The translations under genes and the position numbers were made by a program. The notes under the pieces are model-generated. The model did no database searches. It had not been told where the DNA came from and saw nothing but the letters and a program-made list of their open reading frames with translations. DNA of 64,000 bases. It comes from Verrucomicrobiota bacterium (GTDB lineage: Bacteria > Verrucomicrobiota > Verrucomicrobiia > Limisphaerales > UBA9464). The stretch is from positions 1 to 64,000 of the forward strand of contig VHCG01000010.1 in assembly GCA_016871805.1 (NCBI GenBank), written 5' to 3'. Shown piece after piece: positions 44,323 through 54,231 of this stretch. Numbering within the stretch: position 1 is the stretch's first letter; each line of letters opens with the position of its first letter.

Positions 44323-46545
44323 TTACTGCCGTCGCACCCGCAGGAGCTGTCCCGAACCGGCATCGGGGATGCGGTAAGTAAACCGGGTCAGGGGAGGAGT
44401 GGATACGATGTCCTTCTGGACCGTGACGAAGGCCTGGCCGATGCCCTCGCTGGATTCCACCGTGTACGACTCCCCCGGTTGGCTCGGCCAGCTGAGGAGC
44501 ACCGAGGTTTGTGTCCCTGAACCTGGATCGAGCGTGATGGCATTGGTCCCGTCCAGGACGGTTACGGAGTTCGTGGTGGGCTTGTATACTTGGGCCTTGG
44601 CCACCAGGGCATGGGTGCCGTCCTCGAGTCGGAATCGAACCGCGGCAGGACCGTCGTGACATCCCCAGTATCCACTTCCAATCGTGATGGAGGCGTCTGG
44701 GATGGGCTCACCCGTGGAGGCATCGACAACGGCGACATCGAGGTTCGTCAGGCAGCACGGGACCGAGTTTGGGAACCAGGAGGAGCCGATCCGGGTCTGC
44801 CAATTCCCACGGGTGGATTGGGTCAGATCGTTGTCCACAGATCAGGAGGTCGAGTCGTCGAGCGGATCGACCGACAGGCTGTTGTAGTCACCCCAGCGGA
44901 AAAATCCCTGGGAGGCGGAGCTGGCCTGCAGGATGGCTTCTGATCGGTTGAGTCCTCCCAGCGGGGCGTCATCGGTTCGGCCAGCGTAGCGGATACCGGC
45001 GAAGGTGTTGGTGCTCGAGACGCTGTAGCCAATGGCGAGATTGCCCTGCCAGTCCAGCGCCGCGCTACCCCTCCATCGGCTGTCGGAATCCGTCGCGTGC
45101 GTGCTCTGGTCATGGAGGAACGGCGCTCCTCTGGGAAGGATCCGTCGAATCTCATAGTAGCGTACACCGACGATCCCGGATGGATCCACCTGCACCGAGT
45201 GGTTGACCACCAGCGCGTCGTGTCCCACGAAATGCCGGAACTGGAGGCGGTTCATCAGGCGATCGGTCAGGGGGTCGAGCCCATTGGTGGAGCCGCGCTG
45301 CGGAACGAGGCGATCACCCAGAACAATCCGGTAGGGAGCGACGGGGATCATCGGCAACTCGACAAGGGTCGAGGCCGACGTCTGGTTGAAATCCGGGTTC
45401 AGGGTGAAGAGTCGGAGGGCCTATGGAACGGGTTTTCCGTCCGAACCAATCTCCGTCGACCCGGTGCCACGCACCGGCGAGCGGGGTTTGCTGGGCGGAT
45501 TGGCGACGATCTCCGGGGAGATGAGGCAGGCGAAGACATGGGGCGTCCCTGCCGCCGGTGGGGCGCCATCGAGATCCGCCGGCAGCAGGCCATAGGGCAT
45601 GTTGTACAAGCCACCCAGATCCACATACACCGACGCCGCTCCTGGGTCGCCACGCAGCATCCCGATCCGGTCGAACGCGAAGACCCCCGCGCCCGACATC
45701 GTGGTTTCGGGAGGGGGACCAAACTGGTTCACCGAGACGTAGTAGCCGTCTGGCCAGACGCCCAGTTTGGGATAGTCGTTCATGAAGTTGTTGGGCATCG
45801 GGAAGTCATACAGAAAGAAGGGCCCGGTCGGGTCCGGCGTCTTTGAGACGGCCACGACCGTGCGGGCCGGGCCGAGGCCTTCCAGCCAGTCACCGACAAC
45901 GAACACGGTGACCACCCAGCGATCGGCCATGCGGTCGTAGCGCACGACCGGGTCGCCGTTGTCGTACTTCGATGCCGGTTCCCCGAGCCCGGCGAAGAGG
46001 GTGCTGTATTTCGCGGACGGCATGAGGGGCCTCCCGCTGCGATCGAAGACCCGGTAGAGGTTGTTGACGGCCTCGACGTAGTGATTCGGTCCGATGTCCC
46101 CGACGCAGTCGGAGGGGGACCACGACCGGCCATAGACGTTCCAGTTGTCCAGATCCGACAGCCCCTCGAAGGTGGCGATCGGCTCCCCCATCCGGCCCGT
46201 GAACCGATCGGATCGCAGCAACGGGTCCAACAGAGGGGCGGTGTCCTCGCCGTGGCGCCCGACCGTCTTGAGTCGGGGAGGGGTGGGTCCCTCGATGTCG
46301 TTGGGTGACGGAGGGCGGATCCAACGGGGACTGGCTGACCCAGCGGCCTCCTCGGCGAGTTTGCTCCAGGGTCGACTCTCCGCGAACCGTGCGGCCTCGA
46401 ACCGGATAGGGTGGGTGGTGGGAGCGTTTGGAGCCGCCTCGGAGGGAGCGACAGCCAGTTGGATCAGCAACAGTACCAGGAAAAGCCGAAAGGACGAACG
46501 GAGGCCCTTTGGCCTGGGGAATTGCATCCCCGAAAATCGCTTCAA
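44323..46545 (-). pseudogene. Secreted beta-propeller-like protein gene interrupted by two in-frame stops
   Basis: One continuous - strand frame from ATG 46545 to the stop at 44323 (741 codons), broken only by TAG at 45421-45423 and TGA at 44842-44844, with no frameshift. The three pieces (374, about 190 and about 170 residues) read as one protein: a signal peptide (ending PSEA), then SDCVGDIGPNHYVEAVNN, NDYPKLGVWPDGYYVSVNQF, ALVVNHSVQV, SRWRGSAALDWQGNLAIGYS and GNWQTRIGSSWF. That order of motifs is typical of a widespread secreted family. The TGA falls where homologues I recall usually have Trp (DDCTFW; here DDSTS then stop), consistent with TGG to TGA. A C-terminal beta domain ends LLRVRRQ. 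It is either a recent pseudogene, a readthrough case or sequence error. Confidence 0.8.
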
Positions 46546-46810
46546 GATCCGACTCCCTTCAACCGCAAAGCGGCCGTTTCTGAATGGTTAGGCGATGGAA
46601 ACCACCATTGGTGTCCGATGGTGCGAACACCTCAGCGCAGCATTCCACGGTTCGGATGATTCCTGGATCATTGTGGTTCGTGAGTCCCGTCTGGAACCTC
46701 CAGGGATCCGAAAATTTCCAAAAAACGTATTGCAGTGAAGGGTCTGTCCGATAGGCTTCCGAGCCCCGTTGCCGGTGTCCGGTACGGATCTGAAACCCGT
46801 TCGGCCTTAC
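46546..46810. promoter_or_regulatory. Divergent leader of the str operon (265 bp)
   Basis: This space must hold promoters for rpsL (+) and the secreted-protein gene (-). It contains the near-palindrome CACCATTGGTG (46603-46613) and the inverted repeat ATGAT/ATCAT (46656-46660 and 46667-46671), then an AT-rich stretch (46707-46735). I could not identify a convincing -35/-10 pair. Confidence 0.4.
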
Positions 46811-47203
46811 ATGCCCACGATCAACCAGCTGGTCCGCAAGGGCCGCAAGAAGATGGACTACAAGAGCAAGGCGCCTGCTCTCAATGGTTCCCCATTCCGC
46901 CGCGGCGTCTGCCTCCAGGTGATGACCCGTACGCCGAAGAAGCCGAACTCCGCCATGCGGAAGGTGGCGAAGGTCCGCCTGAGCCACGGCACCGAGGTGA
47001 TCGCGTACATCCCGGACGAGGGACACAACCTCCAGGAGCACTCGATCGTGCTCGTCCGTGGGGGTCGTGTGAAGGATCTTCCTGGTGTCCGGTACCATAT
47101 CGTCCGCGGCACCCTCGACTGCACCGGCGTTGAGAAGCGCCGCGTCAGCCGTTCCAAGTACGGCGTGAAGCGCCCGAAGGCTGCCAAGCCGGCCGCCAAG
47201 TAA
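46811..47203 (+). CDS. rpsL: 30S ribosomal protein S12
   Basis: 130 aa from ATG 46811 ([11 protein letters not shown]), the universal start. Decoding-site loops [11 protein letters not shown] and [13 protein letters not shown] match wild-type, streptomycin-sensitive sequences. It heads the str operon. Confidence 0.98.
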   Translation: MPTINQLVRKGRKKMDYKSKAPALNGSPFRRGVCLQVMTRTPKKPNSAMRKVAKVRLSHGTEVIAYIPDEGHNLQEHSIVLVRGGRVKDLPGVRYHIVRGTLDCTGVEKRRVSRSKYGVKRPKAAKPAAK

Positions 47204-47235
47204 TCCTCTTCCGATAACCTACCACTGTTCTTTGT

Positions 47236-47709
47236 ATGGCTCGTCGTCGTCAGGCAAATAAGCGTCCCGCTTCGGTGGACGCCAAGTTCAACAGCACGTT
47301 GGTCAGTCGCCTCATCAACGTCTTGATGCGGGGTGGCAAGAAGGCCACGGCGCGTCGCATCGTCTATGATGCCCTCGATGCGTTGGCCGAGAAGAATCCG
47401 GGGGTGAACACCCTCGAGATCCTCCAGAGGTCCATCGACAACGCCAAGCCGAGGATCGAGACCAAGGCGCGACGTGTGGGTGGTGCCACCTATCAGGTTC
47501 CGATGGAGATTCCGGCCGATCGGCAGACGGCTCTCGCGATGCGCTGGATCACCTCGTTCGCCGACAAGCGGAAGGGGATCCCCATGAAGGAGGCTCTCGC
47601 TGCCGAGCTGATGGAGGCCTTCCAGGGGCAGGGCAATGCTATCCGCAAGCGGGATGATGTGCACAAGATGGCTCAGGCGAACAAGGCATTCGCCCACTTC
47701 CGCTGGTAA
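47236..47709 (+). CDS. rpsG: 30S ribosomal protein S7
   Basis: 157 aa, full length. MARRRQANKR start, NVLMRGGKKATARRIVYDA, and the C-terminal KRDDVHKMAQANKAFAHFRW are universal S7 features. It binds the 3' domain of 16S rRNA and often autoregulates the operon. A strong terminator-like hairpin follows. Confidence 0.98.
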   Translation: MARRRQANKRPASVDAKFNSTLVSRLINVLMRGGKKATARRIVYDALDALAEKNPGVNTLEILQRSIDNAKPRIETKARRVGGATYQVPMEIPADRQTALAMRWITSFADKRKGIPMKEALAAELMEAFQGQGNAIRKRDDVHKMAQANKAFAHFRW

Positions 47710-47724
47710 CCAGGACAATTTTGT

Positions 47725-47754
47725 AAACGCCCCGTCCTTCGGCGGGGCGTTTTT
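47725..47754 (+). terminator. Intrinsic terminator between rpsG and fusA
   Basis: AAACGCCCCG (47725-47734) pairs perfectly with CGGGGCGTTT (47743-47752) around an 8-nt loop, and T residues run on (47750-47754). It lies 16 nt after the rpsG stop inside an otherwise collinear operon, so it may attenuate fusA and the downstream genes. Confidence 0.85.
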
Positions 47755-47795
47755 CATCCCTCCGAACCGAACCGAGTCGAACCCGATCCGAGCCC

Positions 47796-49982
47796 ATGAG
47801 CGACGTCGCTGCCGTCAATCCCACTCTGAACCACGCTGGCCGCCAGTACCCACTGGAGCGGACCCGGAACATCGGTATCTGCGCCCACATCGACGCGGGC
47901 AAGACCACCACCACCGAGCGTATTCTCTTCTACACCGGTCTGATCCATAAGATTGGTGACGTCGATGACGGCAACACGGTCACCGACTGGATGGAGCAGG
48001 AGAAGGAGCGCGGGATCACGATCACCTCTGCTGCGGTCACCTGCTTCTGGACCCAGAAGAAGGAGGAGGGTCTCTTTAAGTCCCGCGAGAGCATCGCCCA
48101 TCGGATCAACGTTATCGACACTCCAGGACACGTCGACTTCACCGCCGAGGTCGAGCGTTCGATGCGCGTCTTGGATGGCGCCGTTGCCGTCTTCTGTGGT
48201 GTCGCGGGTGTGCAGCCGCAGTCCGAGACCGTCTGGCGCCAGGCGACCAAGTACAAGGTTCCCCGCATCGCCTTCGTCAACAAGATGGACCGCACCGGGG
48301 CGAATTTCTACAACGCCTTGGATGACATGCGCAAAAAGCTCAATGCGTATGCCTATCCGATCATGCTCCCGATCGGTGCCGAGGATGCCTTCGCCGGTGT
48401 CATCGACGTCGTGAATCAGAAGGCCATTGTCTGGGGCCCGGGTGAGGTTCTCAACGAGGGTCTGAAGTACGAGATCAATCCCGTTCCGGCCGAAATGGAG
48501 GAGCAGGCGAAAATCGCGCTCGCCGAGTTGATCGATGCCGTCTCGAACAAGGATGACGCCATCGCCGAGATGGTTCTTGAAGGGAAGCCGGTGTCGGCCA
48601 CCGATCTAAAGGCCGCCATCCGCCGGCTGACCTGCAAGATCGAGTTCGTGCCGGTTCTCTGTGGCTCTGCCTTCAAGAAGAAGGGTGTGCAGGTGATGGT
48701 CGATGCTGTCATCGACTACCTCCCGTCACCGCTCGACATTCCCCAGGCGGTTGGTCATGTGCCTGGTACCGAGGATCAGATCTCTGTGGAGTCGAACGAC
48801 AACTCCAAGCTCTGCTCGCTGGCCTTCAAGCTCTGGACCGATCCCTACGCCGGCAAGCTGGTGTTCTTCCGGGTCTACTCCGGCATGCTCAAGAAGGGTG
48901 ACACCATCTACAATCCCCGTACCCGCAAGCGCGAGCGCGTCAGCCGACTGATGGTCATCCAGGGCAGTGAGCGCAAGGATGTCGATACGGTGTATTCCGG
49001 CGACATTGCCGCACTGGTGGGTCTGCGCAACATCACCACGGGTGATACGCTGTGCGACGAGTCGTTCGACGTGATGCTGGAGCCGCCGACCTTTCCTGAA
49101 CCGGTCATCAGCATGGCGATCGAGCCCAAGACGAAGGCTGACCGCGACAAGATGTCCGAGGGTCTTCAGCGTCTGGCCGAGGAGGATCCGACCTTCCGCG
49201 TGTTCACCAACGAGGAGACGGGCCAGCTGATCATCGCAGGAATGGGTGAGCTCCACCTGGAGATCATCCGCGATCGTCTCAAGCGTGAGTTCAAGGTCGA
49301 GGCCGACGCAGGCGCTCCACAGATCGCGTTCCGCGAGACGATCACCAAGGCGGCCGACGGCGAGGGCAAATTCATCCGCCAGTCCGGCGGTCGTGGCCAG
49401 TACGGGCATGCGTGCGTCAAGGTCGAGCCGAACGAGAGCGGCAAGGGTGTGGAGGTGCTTGACGAGATCGTCGGCGGTGCCATTCCCCGCGAGTATATCC
49501 CGGCGGTCGAGGACGGCATCCGCGAGGCCATCAAGTCGGGCGTCTACGCCGGCTACCAAGTCATCGACATCAAGGTTAGCATCGTCGACGGCTCGTTCCA
49601 CGAGGTCGACTCCAACGAGCTGGCATTCAAGATGGCGGGCATCTTTGCCCTTAAGGACGCCTTCCCGAAGGCGGGTCCCAAGCTGCTCGAGCCGATCATG
49701 AAGGTCGAGGTGGCCACTCCGGACGAATATCAGGGCGACATCCTTGGCGACATCAATCGCCGCCGGGGGGTCATACAGGGCGTCGATGCCAAGGCAGGCC
49801 AGACGATCGTCACTGCCAACGTCCCTCTCAAGGAGATGTTCGGCTATGCGACTGCGATCCGCTCCCTCTCCAAGGGACGCGCCTCGTACTCGATGGAACC
49901 GTCGGCCTTCCAGGAAGTGCCGTCCTCCGTGCTGGCCGAGGTGATGGACGCCGCGAAGAAACGCCCGGCGGCCCGCAGCTGA
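47796..49982 (+). CDS. fusA: Elongation factor G
   Basis: 728 aa. GTPase motifs [32 protein letters not shown] and NKMDRTGAN; domains II-V follow with [12 protein letters not shown] and the domain IV segment [16 protein letters not shown]. It drives translocation and ribosome recycling. Slightly longer than E. coli EF-G (704). A start at 47796 follows the terminator hairpin by about 40 nt. Confidence 0.98.
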   Translation: MSDVAAVNPTLNHAGRQYPLERTRNIGICAHIDAGKTTTTERILFYTGLIHKIGDVDDGNTVTDWMEQEKERGITITSAAVTCFWTQKKEEGLFKSRESIAHRINVIDTPGHVDFTAEVERSMRVLDGAVAVFCGVAGVQPQSETVWRQATKYKVPRIAFVNKMDRTGANFYNALDDMRKKLNAYAYPIMLPIGAEDAFAGVIDVVNQKAIVWGPGEVLNEGLKYEINPVPAEMEEQAKIALAELIDAVSNKDDAIAEMVLEGKPVSATDLKAAIRRLTCKIEFVPVLCGSAFKKKGVQVMVDAVIDYLPSPLDIPQAVGHVPGTEDQISVESNDNSKLCSLAFKLWTDPYAGKLVFFRVYSGMLKKGDTIYNPRTRKRERVSRLMVIQGSERKDVDTVYSGDIAALVGLRNITTGDTLCDESFDVMLEPPTFPEPVISMAIEPKTKADRDKMSEGLQRLAEEDPTFRVFTNEETGQLIIAGMGELHLEIIRDRLKREFKVEADAGAPQIAFRETITKAADGEGKFIRQSGGRGQYGHACVKVEPNESGKGVEVLDEIVGGAIPREYIPAVEDGIREAIKSGVYAGYQVIDIKVSIVDGSFHEVDSNELAFKMAGIFALKDAFPKAGPKLLEPIMKVEVATPDEYQGDILGDINRRRGVIQGVDAKAGQTIVTANVPLKEMFGYATAIRSLSKGRASYSMEPSAFQEVPSSVLAEVMDAAKKRPAARS

Positions 49983-50018
49983 CCCATTTTGTAGGAACCA
50001 ACTCAACCTGTTCTTTGT

Positions 50019-50327
50019 ATGGCTGGACAACGCATCCGCATTCGCCTCAAAGCCTACGACCATCGGGTGATTGACGCCTCGGCGAGTGAAATCGTCGAGA
50101 CGGTCAAGCGCTCCGGTGCCCGTGTGGCTGGCCCCATCCCGCTCCCGACCAATATCGAGCGGATCACCGTCAACCGATCTCCCCATGCCGACAAGAAGTC
50201 GATGGAGAGCTTCGAACAGCGGACGCACAAGCGGCTGATCGACATCCTCGACCCGACCGCCAAGACGGTGGATGAGCTCAAGAAGCTCAATCTCCCGGCG
50301 GGCGTGGACATCACCATCAAAATCTAA
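50019..50327 (+). CDS. rpsJ: 30S ribosomal protein S10
   Basis: 102 aa, full length: [34 protein letters not shown] and the C-terminal [13 protein letters not shown]. It follows fusA where tuf is placed in many genomes; tuf is not between them here. Confidence 0.98.
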   Translation: MAGQRIRIRLKAYDHRVIDASASEIVETVKRSGARVAGPIPLPTNIERITVNRSPHADKKSMESFEQRTHKRLIDILDPTAKTVDELKKLNLPAGVDITIKI

Positions 50328-50340
50328 CCGACCCTAGATC

Positions 50341-51093
50341 ATGCCTCTCGGACTCATCGGAAAGAAGATCGGTCACACCCGCGTCTATGACGCGAATGGT
50401 GTCTCGACCCCGGTCACTGTCGTTCAGGTCGGCCCCAACTACGTGCTGCAGGTCAAGAAGGCCGACGGCCCGGATGGCTACAACGCAGTCCAGCTGGGAT
50501 TCGACTCCCAGAAGGAGTCGCGCCTGGCCAAGCCCCTGATCGGCCACATCAAGAAGCACAACGGCACCGCGGTGAAGCGCATCCGCGAGTTCCGGGACTT
50601 CAGCAAGGACGTCAAGCCCGGCGACCAGGTCGGTGCGGATCTCTTCGAGGTCGGCCAGTTTGTCGACTGCATCGGCATCACCAAGGGTCGCGGTTTCGAG
50701 GGCGTCGTTGGACGCTGGTCGTTCCGCGGCGGTGATATGACCCACGGTGCCAAAGGTTGGCATCGCCGGTCGGGCGCCATTGGTTGCCGTCTGTTCCCCG
50801 GTCACGTCAATAAGGGTCTGAAGATGCCCGGTCACATGGGTGTCGAACGCCGCACGGCCCAGAACCTCGAGATCATCCAGGTTCGCAAGGAGGACGGTGT
50901 CCTTTTGATCCGCGGCTCGTTCCCCGGCAGCGAGGGCGAGTATTGCGTGGTCCGCGAGTCCAAGAAGGTGGGGATCGGATCGGCCCGTCTGAAGCAGATC
51001 CACGAGTTCCGCGCCAAGCTGAAGGCGGCCGCCCTGGCCGCCGGTGAGAGGAAGGCCGAGAAGAAGGGCGCCCCTGCCAAGGGCAAGAAGTAA
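50341..51093 (+). CDS. rplC: 50S ribosomal protein L3
   Basis: 250 aa. MPLGLIGKKIGHTRVYD, TKGRGFEGVVGRWSF and NKGLKMPGHMGVERRTAQN are the L3 core; the C-terminus has a Lys/Ala-rich extension of about 35 residues (AAALAAGERKAEKKGAPAKGKK region), longer than in E. coli. Confidence 0.97.
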   Translation: MPLGLIGKKIGHTRVYDANGVSTPVTVVQVGPNYVLQVKKADGPDGYNAVQLGFDSQKESRLAKPLIGHIKKHNGTAVKRIREFRDFSKDVKPGDQVGADLFEVGQFVDCIGITKGRGFEGVVGRWSFRGGDMTHGAKGWHRRSGAIGCRLFPGHVNKGLKMPGHMGVERRTAQNLEIIQVRKEDGVLLIRGSFPGSEGEYCVVRESKKVGIGSARLKQIHEFRAKLKAAALAAGERKAEKKGAPAKGKK

Positions 51094-51106
51094 AGGATCC
51101 TGAGCC

Positions 51107-51757
51107 ATGAAACTCCCAGTCAAAGACATCCAGGGAAGAGCGGCAGGTGAGCTCGAGGTGAAATTCGAGGTCATCCCCAACGGTCGCGGCACGCAGGCCG
51201 TCCACGACGCCGTGGTTGCTTACCAGGCCGCCCAGCGTCAGGGCAATGCCTGCACCAAGACCATGGGCGAGGTCGCCGGCCCCGGAAAGAAGCCGTGGCG
51301 CCAGAAGGGTACTGGACGCGCGCGCGCCGGTTCCTACGCCTCCCCACTGTGGCCCGGCGGCGGCGTGACCTTTGGTCCAAAACCCCGCGATTACGACAAG
51401 AAGGTCAATAAGAAGGTGCGCCAGCTCGCCCTCCGGAAGGCCTTGGGCGAGCGCCTCAAGGCGGGCGACGTGGTAGTCGTCAACGACCTCAAGCTGACAT
51501 CCGCCAAGACCAAGGAGTTCGTCGCTGTTGTCCGCAGCCTCGGCTGTGACGGGACCGCTCTCTTCGTGATCGGTGGTGTCGACGCCGATGTGGAGCGCGC
51601 CTCCCGCAACGTAGTTGGCATTGGTCTCACCACGGGGTCCCGCCTCAACACCTACGACGTCCTCAAGTACGACAAGCTCGTGTTCACCAAGGGTGCCTTC
51701 GAGCAGGTCGAAGCCCGCCTCGTGAAGCCCGCCCGGGCCGGAAAGACCAATCCATGA
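51107..51757 (+). CDS. rplD: 50S ribosomal protein L4
   Basis: 216 aa. The exit-tunnel loop KKPWRQKGTGRARAGSYASP and the C-terminal LNTYDVLKYDKLVFTKGAFEQVE are diagnostic. The end overlaps rplW by 4 nt (ATGA). Confidence 0.97.
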   Translation: MKLPVKDIQGRAAGELEVKFEVIPNGRGTQAVHDAVVAYQAAQRQGNACTKTMGEVAGPGKKPWRQKGTGRARAGSYASPLWPGGGVTFGPKPRDYDKKVNKKVRQLALRKALGERLKAGDVVVVNDLKLTSAKTKEFVAVVRSLGCDGTALFVIGGVDADVERASRNVVGIGLTTGSRLNTYDVLKYDKLVFTKGAFEQVEARLVKPARAGKTNP

Positions 51758-52035
51758 ACGCCTACGACGTGATCAAGACGGTCCGCGTGACCGAGAAGGG
51801 GACGATCCAGTCCTCCAAATTCAACCAGTACACTCTAGTCGCCGACCGCCGTGCCACCGCCCCGCAGATCAAGCGGGCCGTGGAGCAGCTCTTCAAGGTC
51901 TCGGTGGTCCGGGTCAACACCCTCAATGTCCGCGGCAAGTCCCGCCGTCAAATGACCAAGGCCGCCGGCAAGGACAGCGACTGGAAGAAGGCGATCGTCA
52001 CCCTCAAGCAGGGTGACAAGATCGAGCTGGTCTGA
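51754..52035 (+). CDS. rplW: 50S ribosomal protein L23
   Basis: 93 aa: NAYDVIKTVRVTEKGT, NQYTLVADRRATAPQIKRAVEQLF, then KGKSRR-like KSRRQMTK and WKKAIVTLKQGDKIELV. It is the last ribosomal gene here. The usual next gene rplB is absent, replaced by a hairpin and a radical SAM gene. Confidence 0.97.
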   Translation: MNAYDVIKTVRVTEKGTIQSSKFNQYTLVADRRATAPQIKRAVEQLFKVSVVRVNTLNVRGKSRRQMTKAAGKDSDWKKAIVTLKQGDKIELV

Positions 52036-52062
52036 GGTCTACCAGGCCCTCGATTTTCACCT

Positions 52063-52091
52063 ACGGCGCACGGTTCTCCGCGCGCCGTTTT
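52063..52091 (+). terminator. Terminator after rplW
   Basis: ACGGCGC (52063-52069) pairs with GCGCCGT (52082-52088) around a 12-nt loop that can pair further internally, followed by TTT. It marks the end of the ribosomal operon. Confidence 0.65.
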
Positions 52092-52129
52092 CATTTGGGA
52101 CTTGGGCTTCCGGACCCGTTTCGGGTGCA

Positions 52130-53080
52130 ATGACCAGAATGGATTCGCTCCCGATCGACCCTCAAGCCTGGGATCGTTGGATCCTGTCCCAGCGCCCCGA
52201 CCTCTCGGAATATCGTCGGTCCCTCGACCCCCATCAAGCCGCCCGGTGGATGGTCGAGGAGGAACTGCAGGCCGACGGACGCCTAGCCACCGGGGTCACC
52301 CTGTTCCTCACAAACCGCGAGTGTCCCTGGCGGTGTCTGATGTGTGATCTGTGGCGTGAGACTATCTCGCGGAAGATCCCCCCGGGAGCGGTCCTCGACC
52401 AGATCGATAGGGCGCTTCGGCAGACACCGCCTGCCGAGTGGATCAAGCTCTACAACGCGGGTTCGTTCTTCGATGCAGGGGCCATTCCCACGACGGACCT
52501 GCCCGGGATCGCCCGACGGGTCCAGCCGTTCCGGCGGCTCATTGTCGAATGCCATCCAACCCTTGTCGGGCCGCGCGTCGTGGAATTCCGAGCCCGGCTC
52601 GAGACGACCCACCTTGAGGTCGCTCTCGGGCTCGAGAGTTCGCATCCCGAGGTTCTGCAGCGTCTCAACAAGGGCATGACCGTGGATGACTTCCGTCATG
52701 CCGCCGGATTCCTGGTGGAAGCGGGGATCCAGGTACGGGCCTTCGTCCTAGTGAAACCACCGTTCCAGTCCGATCAGGAGGCCTTGGACTGGGCTCTGCG
52801 TACGACGGAGGTGGCCTTCGCCGCAGGCGCATCGGTCGTGTCATTGATTCCGACCCGTGCCGGCAACGGCGCCCTGGACACACTTCGGGCCCGTGGGCTC
52901 TTCGCGGAACCAAAATTGGATCTGCTTGAATCCGTCATGGAAAGGGCGTTGGCGAAGCCTCGGGGAAGAGTCTTTGCGGATGTCTGGGACCTGGAGCGGT
53001 TCCATCAGGGGCCCGATCTTCCCGCCCGCCAGGCCCGGTTGGAGCGGGCCAATCGGACGCAACACTGGTCCGGTCTCTGA
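52130..53080 (+). CDS. Radical SAM protein (Elp3/TIGR01210-like)
   Basis: 316 aa from ATG 52130. The iron-sulfur motif CPWRCLMC (CxxxCxxC) lies near residue 63-70, followed by LYNAGSFFDAGAIP (glycine-rich SAM site) and ALGLESSHPEVLQRLNKGMT, as in the Elp3/MiaB superfamily. The pattern RECPWRCLMCDLW is closest to the uncharacterised TIGR01210 type. The reaction and substrate are unknown. It directly follows the ribosomal operon, perhaps by chance. Confidence 0.8.
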   Translation: MTRMDSLPIDPQAWDRWILSQRPDLSEYRRSLDPHQAARWMVEEELQADGRLATGVTLFLTNRECPWRCLMCDLWRETISRKIPPGAVLDQIDRALRQTPPAEWIKLYNAGSFFDAGAIPTTDLPGIARRVQPFRRLIVECHPTLVGPRVVEFRARLETTHLEVALGLESSHPEVLQRLNKGMTVDDFRHAAGFLVEAGIQVRAFVLVKPPFQSDQEALDWALRTTEVAFAAGASVVSLIPTRAGNGALDTLRARGLFAEPKLDLLESVMERALAKPRGRVFADVWDLERFHQGPDLPARQARLERANRTQHWSGL

Positions 53081-53106
53081 ACCTACTCCGGAGTTCCGAG
53101 GTTCAG
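53077..53106. terminator. Symmetric hairpin holding both convergent stop codons
   Basis: CTGAACCT (53077-53084) pairs with AGGTTCAG (53099-53106), with CTCCGGAG inside the loop. The stem contains the stop of the radical SAM gene on one strand and of the aldolase-like gene on the other. Confidence 0.5.
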
Positions 53107-54185
53107 GCGACCGTCGCCCGGAGGTCGGCCGCAAAGGCCCGCACGTCCTCCTCGGTCGTATCCCACGAGCACATGAGGCGGCAGCCGCCCTCGCCGATGA
53201 AGTTGTAGAATAGCCATCCGCGGCCGTAGAGGGCTTGGATCGTCGTCTTGGGGAGGTCGACGAATACTGAGTTGGCTTCCTGGGGAAACAGGATCCTCAC
53301 CTGGGGCAGGTTATGGATGAGGCTGTGAAGGAGTCGCGCCATCCGATTGGCCTGCGACGCATGGCGGAGCCAGGCGCCGTTCTGCAGCATCCCGACCCAC
53401 GGTGCGGCGACAAAACGCATCTTGGAGCAAAGCTGTCCACCCTGTTTGGCCCGGAGGTCGAATTCCCGGGCGAGGTCCCGGTTGAAGAACACGACGGCCT
53501 CGCCGACATGGATGCCATTCTTGGTACCGCCGAGGCAAAGGACGTCGACCCCTGCCTGCCAGGTGATCTCCCGGGGTGCAACCCCCAGCGAGGCGACGGC
53601 ATTCGCGAACCGTGCGCCGTCCATGTGCAGGCGCAGTCCATGTTTTTTGGCCATCGCCCCGATGGCCCGGACCTCCGCGGGGCTGTAGAGGGTACCCACC
53701 TCGGTGGCCTGGGTGATGCTGACGACACGGGGTTTCGGGTAGTGGATGTCGTTCCGTCGCAGCACGGCTTCCTCGATACCCGAGGGGTTCAGCTTGCCGT
53801 TCTCTCCTAGCAGCAACAGTAGTTTCGACCCATTGGCGAAGAATTCCGGCGCACCGCACTCGTCCTTCTCGATGTGTGCGACATCATGGCATAGGATGCT
53901 GTGGTAGCTCTGGCAGCAGTGGGCGAGGGCGAGGGAATTCGCGGCGGTTCCGTTGAACACGAAGAATACGTCGCAGGGGGTCTCGAACAGGTCCCGGATC
54001 GCGTCTGCTGCCCGCTGGGTCCAGGGATCGTTTCCATAGGCAGGTGCGTGGCCGGAGTTGGCCTCCGCCAGAGCCATCCACGCCTCCGGGGCGATGCCGG
54101 CGTAGTTGTCCGAGGCAAACTGCCGACGGGACGCGGTGGATCCCTGGGCGGAGGGAAGCGTCCTGGACGATGGAGCCGAGCTCAT
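53103..54185 (-). CDS. Low-specificity threonine aldolase-like PLP enzyme
   Basis: 360 aa from ATG 54185. Beta-eliminating lyase family: FASDNYAGIAPEAWMAL, FVFNGTAANSLAL, HIEKDECGAPEFF, LHMDGARFANA, and the PLP lysine in CLGGTKNGIHVGEAVVFF. The family cleaves threonine or related beta-hydroxy amino acids to glycine and an aldehyde. Substrate specificity is not visible. It is monocistronic by spacing, 46 nt downstream of the response regulator. Confidence 0.9.
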   Translation of the reverse strand: MSSAPSSRTLPSAQGSTASRRQFASDNYAGIAPEAWMALAEANSGHAPAYGNDPWTQRAADAIRDLFETPCDVFFVFNGTAANSLALAHCCQSYHSILCHDVAHIEKDECGAPEFFANGSKLLLLLGENGKLNPSGIEEAVLRRNDIHYPKPRVVSITQATEVGTLYSPAEVRAIGAMAKKHGLRLHMDGARFANAVASLGVAPREITWQAGVDVLCLGGTKNGIHVGEAVVFFNRDLAREFDLRAKQGGQLCSKMRFVAAPWVGMLQNGAWLRHASQANRMARLLHSLIHNLPQVRILFPQEANSVFVDLPKTTIQALYGRGWLFYNFIGEGGCRLMCSWDTTEEDVRAFAADLRATVA

Positions 54186-54231
54186 GCTGGGAACGGTGCG
54201 GATCCGCAAGGGCGCGGCTGGGCCGGCCTGT

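Noticed and set aside
44842-44844. Selenocysteine at the in-frame TGA
   Set aside because: The site matches an expected Trp, not Cys, the next residues carry no Sec motif, and a second stop (TAG) lies upstream in the same gene.
44323-46545. Three separate small genes (46545-45421, 45357-44842, 44838-44323)
   Set aside because: All share one frame and read through as a single family protein, so they are treated as one interrupted gene.
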